9,421 nucleotides of DNA from Bacteroidota bacterium. Its GTDB lineage: Bacteria > Bacteroidota > Bacteroidia > Flavobacteriales > Flavobacteriaceae. The position numbers and the translations under genes are program-made. Shown here one piece after another: positions 1 to 6,002 of the stretch. The stretch covers positions 1-9,421 of the forward strand of contig JAHZIZ010000407.1 of assembly GCA_022601215.1 (NCBI GenBank), in the 5' to 3' direction. The notes below the pieces were generated by a model. It made no database searches. It was not told where the DNA came from and saw only the letters and a program-made list of their open reading frames with translations. How positions within the stretch are numbered: the first letter of the stretch is position 1; every line of letters begins with the position of its first letter.

Positions 1-1252
1 ATTGTTTTGTAATGGCGTCATTGGTTCTTGTTAATCCCTTTAAGGCTTCATATGGGTTAGGGTATGCCTCGCGTCTTAGAATGGTTTGAATAGCTTCAGC
101 TACTACGGCCCAATTGTTTTCAAGATCTTCGGCAAATTTGGATTGGTTTAATAGCAGTTTATTCAATCCTTTTAAAATGGATTGAAACCCAATTACTGTG
201 TGTCCAATTGGTACACCAATATTCCTCAAAACAGTACTATCTGTTAAGTCCCTTTGAAGACGACTTACGGGTAACTTCGCGGATAAATGTTCAAACACAG
301 CGTTAGCGATCCCAAGATTCCCTTCACTGTTTTCAAAGTCGATAGGGTTTACTTTATGTGGCATCGCGCTTGAGCCTACTTCCCCTTTCTTGATTTTTTG
401 TTTAAAGTAATCCATCGACACATAGGTCCAGATATCTCTATCCAAATCAATTAAAATGGTATTAATTCGCTTTAGGCAGTCAAACAAAGCGGCCATGTGG
501 TCATAATGTTCAATCTGTGTTGTAGGGAAGGAGTGGTGTAAAAACAGCTTTTCTTGCACAAACTGACTTCCAAAAGCTTTCCAGTCGATGTTCGGATAGG
601 CGACTTTGTGTGCATTGAAATTACCTGTGGCCCCGCCAAACTTAGCGGCACTTTTAATGTCGTTAAGAAGATCAAATTGCTCTTCTATACGAGTAACAAA
701 TACCTGTATTTCTTTCCCTAGGCGCGTAGGGGAAGCGGGTTGTCCGTGGGTTCGCGCTAGCATTGGGACATTAGCCCATTCTTCGGACAATGCCTTTAAT
801 TTATCTTTCACCGCTAATAGCTGAGGCACATAGACTTCATTCATCGCTTCCTTTAAGGAAAGTGGAATAGCAGTATTATTAATGTCCTGAGAAGTCAGTC
901 CGAAGTGAATAAACTCCTTATATTTCTCTAATCCTAAAACATCAAATTTCTCCTTGATAAAGTATTCTACTGCTTTTACATCATGATTGGTCACCTTTTC
1001 GGTGTTTTTAATATGAGCTGCATCTTCTGTCGAAAAATCGGTATAGAGTGTTCTCAAATTTGAGAACAAAGCAGTGTCAAAATCACTTAATTGTGGAAGA
1101 GGAAGTTCTACCAACGCGATAAAATATTCAATCTCTACCTGTACACGATATTTTATAAGGGCTTCTTCAGAAAAGAAAGGGATTAATCCCGAAGTTTTTG
1201 AAGCGTAGCGCCCGTCAATAGGTGAAATAGCTTGTAGTGCGTGCTTGGACAT
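1..1252 (-). CDS. purB: Adenylosuccinate lyase, C-terminus cut off by the window edge
   Basis: PurB carries out two beta-eliminations in purine synthesis, SAICAR to AICAR and adenylosuccinate to AMP, each releasing fumarate. It works as a cytosolic homotetramer. The reading frame is open from the ATG at 1252 to the left edge (417 codons). The start reads MSKHALQAISPIDGRYA, the usual opening of the long E. coli-type family. Conserved blocks appear in order: FIHFGLTSQD, ARTHGQPASPT with His169 (probable general acid), PTTQIEHYDH, the flexible signature loop GSSAMPHKVNPIDFENSEGN with the probable catalytic Ser295 (same number as in E. coli), QRDLTDSTVLRN, and NPYEALKGLTR near the edge. Family members have about 450 residues, so some 30 are missing because of the window boundary; no frameshift or internal stop is seen. 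The gene lies downstream of the cobB unit but has its own promoter in the 68-base gap. Identification is secure. Confidence 0.97.
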   Translation of the reverse strand, partial: MSKHALQAISPIDGRYASKTSGLIPFFSEEALIKYRVQVEIEYFIALVELPLPQLSDFDTALFSNLRTLYTDFSTEDAAHIKNTEKVTNHDVKAVEYFIKEKFDVLGLEKYKEFIHFGLTSQDINNTAIPLSLKEAMNEVYVPQLLAVKDKLKALSEEWANVPMLARTHGQPASPTRLGKEIQVFVTRIEEQFDLLNDIKSAAKFGGATGNFNAHKVAYPNIDWKAFGSQFVQEKLFLHHSFPTTQIEHYDHMAALFDCLKRINTILIDLDRDIWTYVSMDYFKQKIKKGEVGSSAMPHKVNPIDFENSEGNLGIANAVFEHLSAKLPVSRLQRDLTDSTVLRNIGVPIGHTVIGFQSILKGLNKLLLNQSKFAEDLENNWAVVAEAIQTILRREAYPNPYEALKGLTRTNDAITKQ

Positions 1253-1272
1253 AGGTGTAAAATTTAAAAAGG

Positions 1273-1301
1273 CAAAGATACTGAAGTGTCTAGAGTTACA
1301 A
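1273..1301 (-). promoter_or_regulatory. Bacteroidetes-type promoter of purB
   Basis: On the minus strand there is a perfect -7 box, TATCTTTG (1280 down to 1273, matching TAnnTTTG), preceded by TTG (1301-1299) with an 18-base spacer. This falls within the TTG-N17-23-TAnnTTTG pattern known from Flavobacterium. Transcription would start near 1268, giving a leader of only about 15 bases before the purB ATG at 1252. It suggests that purB can be expressed independently of the genes upstream. Assigned by motif and position only. Confidence 0.6.
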
Positions 1302-1320
1302 GTTACCAATATGGAGTTTT

Positions 1321-1737
1321 TTATCTATCCAAGACTGAGGTGTATTCTTTTAAAAAAACGATGATGATGATTGTGGTTATGAGCAAGCCAACTATAATGA
1401 CTAGTTTAGGGAGTACAAACTTATAAAATGGAGAATCAATAACCACTTCATATCCCGAGTCACCTTTCCAATATATGATGTTTTGATATTGTTTTTTTGG
1501 TTTCCAAGAAGTGCCTAAGCTTCCTTTGACAAAAGTTGTTCTTCCCGCTTCGTTTTGAAATTTAAAAATGGGATAGTAAATCGGACTACCTTTGGTACCT
1601 TCTTCTTTTTTATATTCGGTAATATGGGCCTTTGTTTTCCTAGCTGAAAGATCTTTTCTTCGGTTTCTTATGAGTATTTTGTATCCAAAGTGAGTTGCAT
1701 ATAATGCCAATACCAAAAAGACTACACTTGTTATCAT
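1321..1737 (-). CDS. DUF3592-like small membrane protein (138 aa)
   Basis: No biochemical function is known to me. The protein begins with a hydrophobic segment (residues 2-19), followed by a very basic stretch (KILIRNRRKDLSARK). Next comes a soluble beta-rich part of about 70 residues with the pattern YYPIFKFQNEAGRTTFVKGS and a closing VVIDSPF. It ends with a second long transmembrane helix (about 108-129, very rich in Ile). Two helices flanking a small extracytoplasmic or cytoplasmic beta domain, with a 'YYP..F.n..G....F' core, is what I associate with DUF3592 proteins. I chose the ATG at 1737 rather than the in-frame ATG at 1827, because the latter would overlap the upstream gene by 89 bases and add 30 non-hydrophobic residues ahead of the membrane segment. 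The ATG at 1737 lies one base after the upstream stop (TAATATG), which implies coupled translation. Family assignment is moderate; the gene itself is likely real. Confidence 0.75.
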   Translation of the reverse strand: MITSVVFLVLALYATHFGYKILIRNRRKDLSARKTKAHITEYKKEEGTKGSPIYYPIFKFQNEAGRTTFVKGSLGTSWKPKKQYQNIIYWKGDSGYEVVIDSPFYKFVLPKLVIIVGLLITTIIIIVFLKEYTSVLDR

Positions 1738-1738
1738 A

Positions 1739-2314
1739 TTAGACGCTTCTAAATTTCTGAATACTAAGTAAGGTCGCTTTTCCTCGGGCCTTATAACCTG
1801 CGCTACCCCTATGAATATTACTTTCAATAATTTGAGCTAGCTCGTCGTGAATCCAATCGAACTCTGTCCCTAAGTAATACAATGCTGTCATCGCTCTGGC
1901 TTGACAGGCTACTTTTTGATTGCTTATCATCCAGTCGAATGCACATGCCGTCATAGTTTCTCGGTGAGACTTGGTTAGTGTATTTCCTAGGAGTTCACTT
2001 TTCTTTTTATAGTGCTGAATGCAGAGCAGTTCGCAAATAAGACTCACCGACCTTAACACACCATGTCCTTGTGTTTTGGGTAGATTTTTAATAAATAGGT
2101 CGAGGTGCGGATATAGCATTTCCAAGCGATCTCTTGCAATAAATTCTAATGCCCAAGTTGCTCTGGTGGCTAATTCTTGATCTTCTCCGAAGCAATATTT
2201 AAGCAATTCTTCGAAGGTACTGGGATTTGCGAGTACCCAGTTTGCAGCCCCTAACCGATTTTTCCGATAGGCCTTTTTGTAATTAATTTTCTCGAATAAT
2301 TCAGAACTCGACAT
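1739..2314 (-). CDS. HEAT-like helical-repeat protein of the flavobacterial purB neighbourhood (191 aa)
   Basis: The protein is almost entirely helical by composition and is built of repeated amphipathic pairs: residues 17-42, 45-60 (ATRATWALEFIARD), 64-78, 85-101, 118-133 (TACAFDWMISNQ) and 136-150 (CQARAMTALYYLG), then a 154-185 end region with YKARGKATLL. The recurring 'A..ALE.i' and 'vA..A.amtaLy.Lg' patterns resemble HEAT or armadillo-type repeats. I recall close relatives in Flavobacteriaceae being labelled 'adenylosuccinate lyase' in public annotation. None of the PurB signatures (THGQ, the SSAMPHK loop) is present, so that label appears to be carried over from the neighbouring purB and should not be used. 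The ATG lies one base after the cobB stop, and the stop lies one base before the next gene, so it is the middle gene of a compact unit. Function unknown; a scaffold or protein-binding role is only an inference from the fold type. Confidence 0.85.
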   Translation of the reverse strand: MSSSELFEKINYKKAYRKNRLGAANWVLANPSTFEELLKYCFGEDQELATRATWALEFIARDRLEMLYPHLDLFIKNLPKTQGHGVLRSVSLICELLCIQHYKKKSELLGNTLTKSHRETMTACAFDWMISNQKVACQARAMTALYYLGTEFDWIHDELAQIIESNIHRGSAGYKARGKATLLSIQKFRSV

Positions 2315-2315
2315 A

Positions 2316-2993
2316 TTAGTGTTTTAATAGCTGACTAATTACTTTTGGTACTCCCGTCGTGGCTTTTTCAGCTAGGACCGTCAATTGGTCTGAAGATGAT
2401 AGCGATGGATTTGGATCAACAAAATAGGCCGGCGTATTGGCAGACGCATATTGGATTAGCCCTGCTGCTGGATATACCTGCATGGACGTTCCTATAATGA
2501 GGATACAGTCGGCCGCAGCTACGAGATCTGCAGCAACTTCAATCATGGGCACTGCTTCTCCAAACCAAACAATATGCGGGCGTAATTGATGGTTGTGTTC
2601 GCAGTAATCTCCAAGATTTAGGTCTTTTTTCCAGTCCATCACTAAATTTTCATCAAAGGTGCTTCTAACTTTTAGGAGCTCTCCATGAAGATGAATAATC
2701 CTTGTACTTCCAGCCCTCTCATGGAGGTCGTCCACGTTTTGTGTAATGATTACAACTTCATGGTGAGTTTCCAATTGAGCAAGGGCAAGGTGCGCAGCAT
2801 TGGGTGTTACTTCCAAAAGTTGTTGACGTCTTTGGTTGTAAAAATCCAATACCAATGCAGGGTTTTTTTCAAATCCTTCAGGCGATGCGACTTCCATCAC
2901 GTCGTGCCCTTCCCATAAACCGTTACTATCTCTAAACGTTTTCAAACCACTTTCGGCGCTTATTCCGGCTCCTGTGAGCACTGCAATCTTCAT
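2316..2993 (-). CDS. cobB: NAD-dependent protein deacylase, sirtuin class III (CobB/SIRT5-like)
   Basis: Sirtuins remove acyl groups from lysine using NAD+, yielding nicotinamide and O-acyl-ADP-ribose; class III members prefer succinyl and other acidic acyl groups. The 225-residue protein has the whole catalytic core: GAGISAESGLKTFR (residues 8-21, NAD binding), TQNVDDLHERAG (84-95, with Gln85, Asn86 and Asp88), HLHGEL with the catalytic His103, RPHIVWFGE (138-146) and GTSMQVYPAAG (169-179). Tyr52 and Arg55 (FYNQRR) form the Y-x-x-R pair that in SIRT5 and E. coli CobB binds the acyl carboxylate, so desuccinylase activity is expected. The two CxxC zinc pairs of typical sirtuins are absent: between 104 and 138 there is only one Cys (131). 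I believe this is common in Bacteroidetes members, which keep the fold without zinc. It is the first gene of a three-gene unit and is divergent from the methyltransferase gene at 3038. Confidence 0.95.
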   Translation of the reverse strand: MKIAVLTGAGISAESGLKTFRDSNGLWEGHDVMEVASPEGFEKNPALVLDFYNQRRQQLLEVTPNAAHLALAQLETHHEVVIITQNVDDLHERAGSTRIIHLHGELLKVRSTFDENLVMDWKKDLNLGDYCEHNHQLRPHIVWFGEAVPMIEVAADLVAAADCILIIGTSMQVYPAAGLIQYASANTPAYFVDPNPSLSSSDQLTVLAEKATTGVPKVISQLLKH

Positions 2994-3009
2994 AATTTGG
3001 TATTTTTTC

Positions 3010-3017
3010 TATCTTCG
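3010..3017 (+). promoter_or_regulatory. Possible -7 box of the tRNA methyltransferase gene
   Basis: TATCTTCG matches TAnnTTTG in seven of eight positions and lies 20 bases before the TTG start at 3038. No TTG element is found at the usual 17-23 base distance upstream; a TTTG at 2996-2999 is too close. It is therefore half a promoter at best. Confidence 0.3.
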
Positions 3018-3019
3018 TT

Positions 3020-3049
3020 TAAAATTACATTTTTCTCTTGGATACACAA
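3020..3049 (-). promoter_or_regulatory. Possible promoter of the cobB unit
   Basis: On the minus strand TTG (3049-3047) is followed after 19 bases by TAATTTTA (3027-3020), which matches TAnnTTTG in all but the last position. It would start transcription near 3015, about 20 bases before the cobB ATG at 2993. It overlaps the start region of the divergent methyltransferase gene, so the two transcription units may interfere. Weak, motif-only evidence. Confidence 0.35.
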
Positions 3050-3694
3050 CTGTTAGCACATTTACAATCGTATTTAACCGATAGGCGAAGATCACTTTTT
3101 GAAAAGGTACTTTCGGAACGAACACGGCACTTTACAGTCGTGACCGAAGATGTTTATCAAATTCATAATACGAGTGCGGTGATGAGGAGTTGTGACATTT
3201 TTGGAGTGCAGGACTTGCACGTTATCGAGGAACGCTTGGGGAAAAAAGTAGATCGAGAGATCGCAATGGGTGCTCAAAAATGGGTAAATATTCATCGACA
3301 TAACAATACAGCTCACTGTGTGAAAAACTTACGGGAAGACGGCTATCAAATTATTGCGACTACACCTCATAATGATTCTCAGGTATTGTCTGATTTCGAT
3401 CCGACCGCTAAAACTGCGTTTTTCTTCGGAAAGGAAAATGATGGAATAAGCGATTATGTCATGAATACGGCAGATGGATTTTTAAAAATTCCAATGTTTG
3501 GTTTTACTGAAAGTTTAAATATTTCGGTATCTGCTGCAATCATTCTGCAAGAGACTATGACCAAATTAAAGGCCTCTTCAGTAGATTGGAGGCTTTCAGA
3601 AGAAGAGAAAAATGAACTTAGGTTAGCTTGGACACGAAAAACAATTAAAAGTGCGGAGGAGATTGAGGCGCGTTATTATCAGAAAAATAAATAG
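3038..3694 (+). CDS. trmH: TrmH-type tRNA (guanosine-18) 2'-O-ribose methyltransferase, SPOUT superfamily
   Basis: TrmH transfers a methyl group from S-adenosylmethionine to the 2'-OH of G18 in the D-loop of tRNA. The 218-residue protein has the three SpoU motifs: HNTSAVMRSCDIFGV (43-57), FFGKENDGIS (129-138) and IPMFGFTESLNISVSAAI (151-168), the last two forming the knotted cofactor site. The residues known to matter in Thermus TrmH (Asn35, Arg41, Glu124, Ser150, Asn152) are all present here at a constant offset of nine: Asn44, Arg50, Glu133, Ser159 and Asn161. The length fits, and the basic C-terminal helix (about 195-218) is typical of TrmH rather than TrmL. The start is a TTG; the next in-frame ATG lies after codon 40 and would remove part of the N-terminal region, so TTG is favoured. 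Substrate G18 is inferred from similarity. Confidence 0.92.
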   Translation: MDTQLLAHLQSYLTDRRRSLFEKVLSERTRHFTVVTEDVYQIHNTSAVMRSCDIFGVQDLHVIEERLGKKVDREIAMGAQKWVNIHRHNNTAHCVKNLREDGYQIIATTPHNDSQVLSDFDPTAKTAFFFGKENDGISDYVMNTADGFLKIPMFGFTESLNISVSAAIILQETMTKLKASSVDWRLSEEEKNELRLAWTRKTIKSAEEIEARYYQKNK

Positions 3695-3759
3695 GAAAAG
3701 GAGTTTTAAAGGCATATCTGGTTGTATTTTAATTCGGGCACTTTGAGTATCTTCACAAT

Positions 3760-4173
3760 ATGAAATTACTATTTGTTATTCTACTCTCAATTACTGCAAC
3801 TACTTGTAAAACAGAACCCATAGCATCGGTTGAATACTGGACGGCCTCAAGAGGTTACTACAAACATATTAGGATAAATGCCCAAGAGATAACTATAAGT
3901 AATACTCCTGAGGATCAAAACCCTATTAGAAGCGATATGAATGCTTCGGATTGGGAAAAGGTAACAAACTTGTTACCGCGCTCTATCGTGGAACGATTAC
4001 AAGAACTGGAACCGCCAAGTACGGAAAGTCATACTGATGGTGCTTTGTCTGCTCGATTCGTGGTGAATACAGATTCAGGAAGGTATGAAACTATGGATTT
4101 TGATCATGGGAACCCACCAGAAACGATACAAGAAATAGTGACTTTAATTCAAGAGTTGGTGCCGTCTGATTGA
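3760..4173 (+). CDS. Small conserved exported protein, probable lipoprotein (137 aa)
   Basis: I recognise this as a type of small exported protein seen in Flavobacteriia, but know no function for it. Residues 1-15 (MKLLFVILLSITATT) form a short signal peptide and Cys16 could be the lipidated residue. The box ATTC is not the classical L-x-x-C, but Bacteroidetes lipoproteins tolerate looser boxes. The mature part contains VEYWTASRGYYKHIRI (24-39), a DWEKVTNLL helix (64-72), HTDGALSARFVV (91-102) and the striking YETMDFDHGNPPETI (109-123). The alternation of short strands suggests a small beta-rich domain. The gene starts 66 bases after the trmH-like gene and ends 46 bases before the SRPBCC gene. 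A TATCTTCA box sits immediately before the ATG, too close to be a normal promoter. The gene is very likely real; lipidation is an inference. Confidence 0.78.
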   Translation: MKLLFVILLSITATTCKTEPIASVEYWTASRGYYKHIRINAQEITISNTPEDQNPIRSDMNASDWEKVTNLLPRSIVERLQELEPPSTESHTDGALSARFVVNTDSGRYETMDFDHGNPPETIQEIVTLIQELVPSD

Positions 4174-4219
4174 TCTGAATTTTCACTATCTTTTCACTTC
4201 CTAACCAATACTTTTTATT

Positions 4220-4747
4220 ATGTATATCGTTATTTATGGTTTAGCCATTCTCATTGGAATAATCGTACTGCTCATTCTCATTGCACCTAAGAAATATCAA
4301 GTGAGTAGGAGCATTGTAATTGACAAGCCCGTTTCTGAAGTATTTCAGTATATAAAACAGGTGAAAAACCAAGATCATTGGTCTCCTTGGCAAAAGCGAG
4401 ATCCTAATATGAAAAAAACACTCACGGGAGTAGATGGAGAAGTTGGATTTACCACTCGCTGGGAAAGTGATCATAAACAAGTAGGTCACGGAGAGCAGGA
4501 AATAAAGTCGATTATCGAAAACGAGCGAATGGAATCTGAATTACGTTTTTTAAAACCCTTTAAGTCCGTAAGTAATGGATATTTTACTACAGAAGCTGAG
4601 GGAAATGGAACCAAAGTTACTTGGGGTTTTTATGGCACTCATAAGGTGCCTGTCAACGTGATGATGATGTTCTTTAATATGGACAAAGCAGTGGGGAAGG
4701 ACTTTGAAGAAGGATTAACCGATTTAAAGGCCGTTTTAGAAAAATAG
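4220..4747 (+). CDS. SRPBCC-family protein with an N-terminal membrane anchor (175 aa)
   Basis: SRPBCC (START/polyketide-cyclase-like) domains form a helix-grip fold with a deep pocket for hydrophobic ligands; the ligand here is unknown. The first 22 residues (YIVIYGLAILIGIIVLLILIA) are one transmembrane helix, so the protein is anchored in the inner membrane. The domain runs from about residue 28 to the end: SRSIVIDKPVSEVFQYIKQ (strand and helix), DHWSPWQKRDPNMK, HGEQEIKSI, the GYFTTEAEGNGTKVTWGFYG strand pair (113-133), then a long C-terminal helix (152-174, DFEEGLTDLKAVLEK). The 'v.d.v..w..WSPW...DP' pattern is typical of the polyketide cyclase 2 subfamily common in Bacteroidetes. It precedes rdgB by 40 bases and is probably co-transcribed with it. 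Family call is firm; function is open. Confidence 0.88.
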   Translation: MYIVIYGLAILIGIIVLLILIAPKKYQVSRSIVIDKPVSEVFQYIKQVKNQDHWSPWQKRDPNMKKTLTGVDGEVGFTTRWESDHKQVGHGEQEIKSIIENERMESELRFLKPFKSVSNGYFTTEAEGNGTKVTWGFYGTHKVPVNVMMMFFNMDKAVGKDFEEGLTDLKAVLEK

Positions 4748-4787
4748 TGAATAATTTTAACGCTACACTCAATTCCTATTGTTGAAA

Positions 4788-5366
4788 ATGAAACTCGTAT
4801 TTGCCACACACAATCTCAATAAATACAAAGAGGTAAAAGCCTTGATGCCAAAGCACATTGAACTGGTAAGTCTTACAGATATTGGCTGTTTTGATGATAT
4901 ACCAGAAACTGAGCCCACCATTGAGGGTAATGCCAAGCTAAAAGCCATGTATGTAAGAGACCACTATAACCTCAATTGCTTTGCCGATGATACAGGATTG
5001 GAAGTTGATGCGTTGCATGGTGCTCCAGGTGTATACAGTGCTCGCTACGCAGGACCTCAGAATGATTCGGAAGCGAATATGAACAAGCTATTAATGCATC
5101 TAGAAAATAGTGTAGATCGTTCGGCGCATTTCAAAACTGTAATTGCTTTATCGCTGGACGATGGTGAAGAACTCTTCACTGGTATTTGTGAAGGCATAAT
5201 TTTAATGGGGAAGCAAGGAGAGGAAGGGTTTGGGTATGATCCTATCTTTCAACCAAATGGATATTCTCAGTCTTTCGCGGAGATGAATCAAAAAGAAAAA
5301 GGGCTTATAAGTCATAGAGGTAGAGCAATAGCGAAGTTAATTGCTTTTCTTTCTGAAAAAGAATAG
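4788..5366 (+). CDS. rdgB: XTP/dITP diphosphatase (non-canonical purine NTP pyrophosphatase, Ham1 family)
   Basis: RdgB hydrolyses dITP, ITP and XTP to the monophosphate and pyrophosphate, which keeps deaminated purines out of DNA and RNA. It is a cytosolic Mg2+-dependent dimer. Signatures, numbered from the ATG at 4788: ATHNLNKYKEV (6-16, the T/S-x-N-x-x-K motif with Asn9 and Lys12), EGNAKLKA (46-53), CFADDTGLEVDAL (64-76, with metal and base Asp67/Asp68), GAPGVYSARYAG (78-89), GFGYDPIF (147-154), Lys171 and SHRGRA (175-180). The 192 residues compare with 197 in E. coli. Two in-frame TTG codons (4779, 4782) precede this ATG, but homologues start directly with a short M-[KL]-[LI]-V-F strand, so the ATG is preferred. 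It follows the SRPBCC gene closely. Identification is secure. Confidence 0.96.
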   Translation: MKLVFATHNLNKYKEVKALMPKHIELVSLTDIGCFDDIPETEPTIEGNAKLKAMYVRDHYNLNCFADDTGLEVDALHGAPGVYSARYAGPQNDSEANMNKLLMHLENSVDRSAHFKTVIALSLDDGEELFTGICEGIILMGKQGEEGFGYDPIFQPNGYSQSFAEMNQKEKGLISHRGRAIAKLIAFLSEKE

Positions 5367-5374
5367 TGTATGAC

Positions 5375-5407
5375 CAAACTTCTCATTGAGGCGCTTTGAA
5401 TTTTTTT
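5375..5407 (+). terminator. Possible weak factor-independent terminator after rdgB
   Basis: CAAA (5375-5378) can pair with TTTG (5395-5398), and an inner CTC/GAG closes a three-base loop, but mismatches separate these parts. A run of seven T (5401-5407) follows two bases after the GAA. The shape is that of an imperfect terminator. The stem is poor and the call is tentative. Confidence 0.25.
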
Positions 5408-5458
5408 ATTGCCAGACGTGACTTTTTTTTGAAATAAGGATTAAATGAGATAGTCAAA

Positions 5459-5950
5459 TTGAATACTAACCACCACCCTTTGTACAAAAAAATAACTGGA
5501 GACTTGTTGATGTATCCCTCCGGATCCTATCGTGTTAATCATGTTCATAATGATTGGAGGTTCCATGTTGCTATTAAGCGAACCCGCCGTTGGGCGACTA
5601 TCTCAATACAAGCGAAGAAGGCAGAACTTCCTTTTGCTTTTCATAAATATACCTTGGAACGTGCGCGATTCTTGAGCGTTGCATTCAAGGGAGATCATTA
5701 TAAATCTCAAGGCCGGTCTGGAGTTTTTTCTGATCTGTTATTGTCCAGTACGTATGCTATCAACTTATTGGAAACCAAAAACCCCAGACTAGGATTGGCA
5801 GAAAATGGGTTGCATTATCGTGGAAAAATTAAACGAAGAGATGACAACCAGATCCTTATCGTCATCATTCTAGTAGAGAAACTCACTGAAGAAATAGATC
5901 GAATTATTTCTGAAACTGATTTGAGTAACAACGGAAAGGACTATCTATAG
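5459..5950 (+). CDS. Unrecognised protein (163 aa)
   Basis: I do not recognise a family. The protein has no signal peptide and no clear membrane helix. It is basic in the N-terminal half and rich in aromatic residues: YPSGSYRVNHVHNDWRFHVAIKRTRRWATISIQ covers residues 19-51 and reads as three or four beta strands. A helical or mixed part follows (63-105, with FHKYTLERARFL and LLLSSTYAINLL). A strongly hydrophobic strand, ILIVIILVEKL (132-142), is followed by a helix, TEEIDRIISETD. The compact alpha/beta look suggests a cytosolic domain. The start is uncertain: the frame opens with TTG at 5459 and the first ATG is at 5510 (residue 18), which would give 146 residues. No promoter was found upstream. 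Codon use and base composition resemble the neighbours, so it is probably a real gene rather than a shadow; no other frame here is better. Confidence 0.65.
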   Translation: MNTNHHPLYKKITGDLLMYPSGSYRVNHVHNDWRFHVAIKRTRRWATISIQAKKAELPFAFHKYTLERARFLSVAFKGDHYKSQGRSGVFSDLLLSSTYAINLLETKNPRLGLAENGLHYRGKIKRRDDNQILIVIILVEKLTEEIDRIISETDLSNNGKDYL

Positions 5951-6002
5951 AATACAATTTTTTAAGGTCTAAACGTTCTTATATCTTAGGAAAGAGTAGA
6001 CC

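Noticed and set aside
472..824. Short open frames on both strands inside purB
   Set aside because: The purB frame is continuous here and carries conserved family blocks such as THGQPASPT; the others are shadows.
1738..1827. 30-residue N-terminal extension of the DUF3592-like protein from an ATG at 1827
   Set aside because: It would overlap the upstream gene by 89 bases and put non-hydrophobic residues before the membrane segment. The ATG at 1737, one base after the upstream stop, is a far better start.
3749..3756. TATCTTCA as a promoter of the putative lipoprotein gene
   Set aside because: It lies three bases from the ATG, the upstream TTG is 24 bases away, and the transcript would start inside the coding region; co-transcription with the gene before it is as likely.
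5966..6002. Inverted repeat GGTCTA/TAGACC ending at the ATG of the small membrane protein
   Set aside because: Six base pairs with a 25-base loop is too weak and too common by chance to call a regulatory hairpin.
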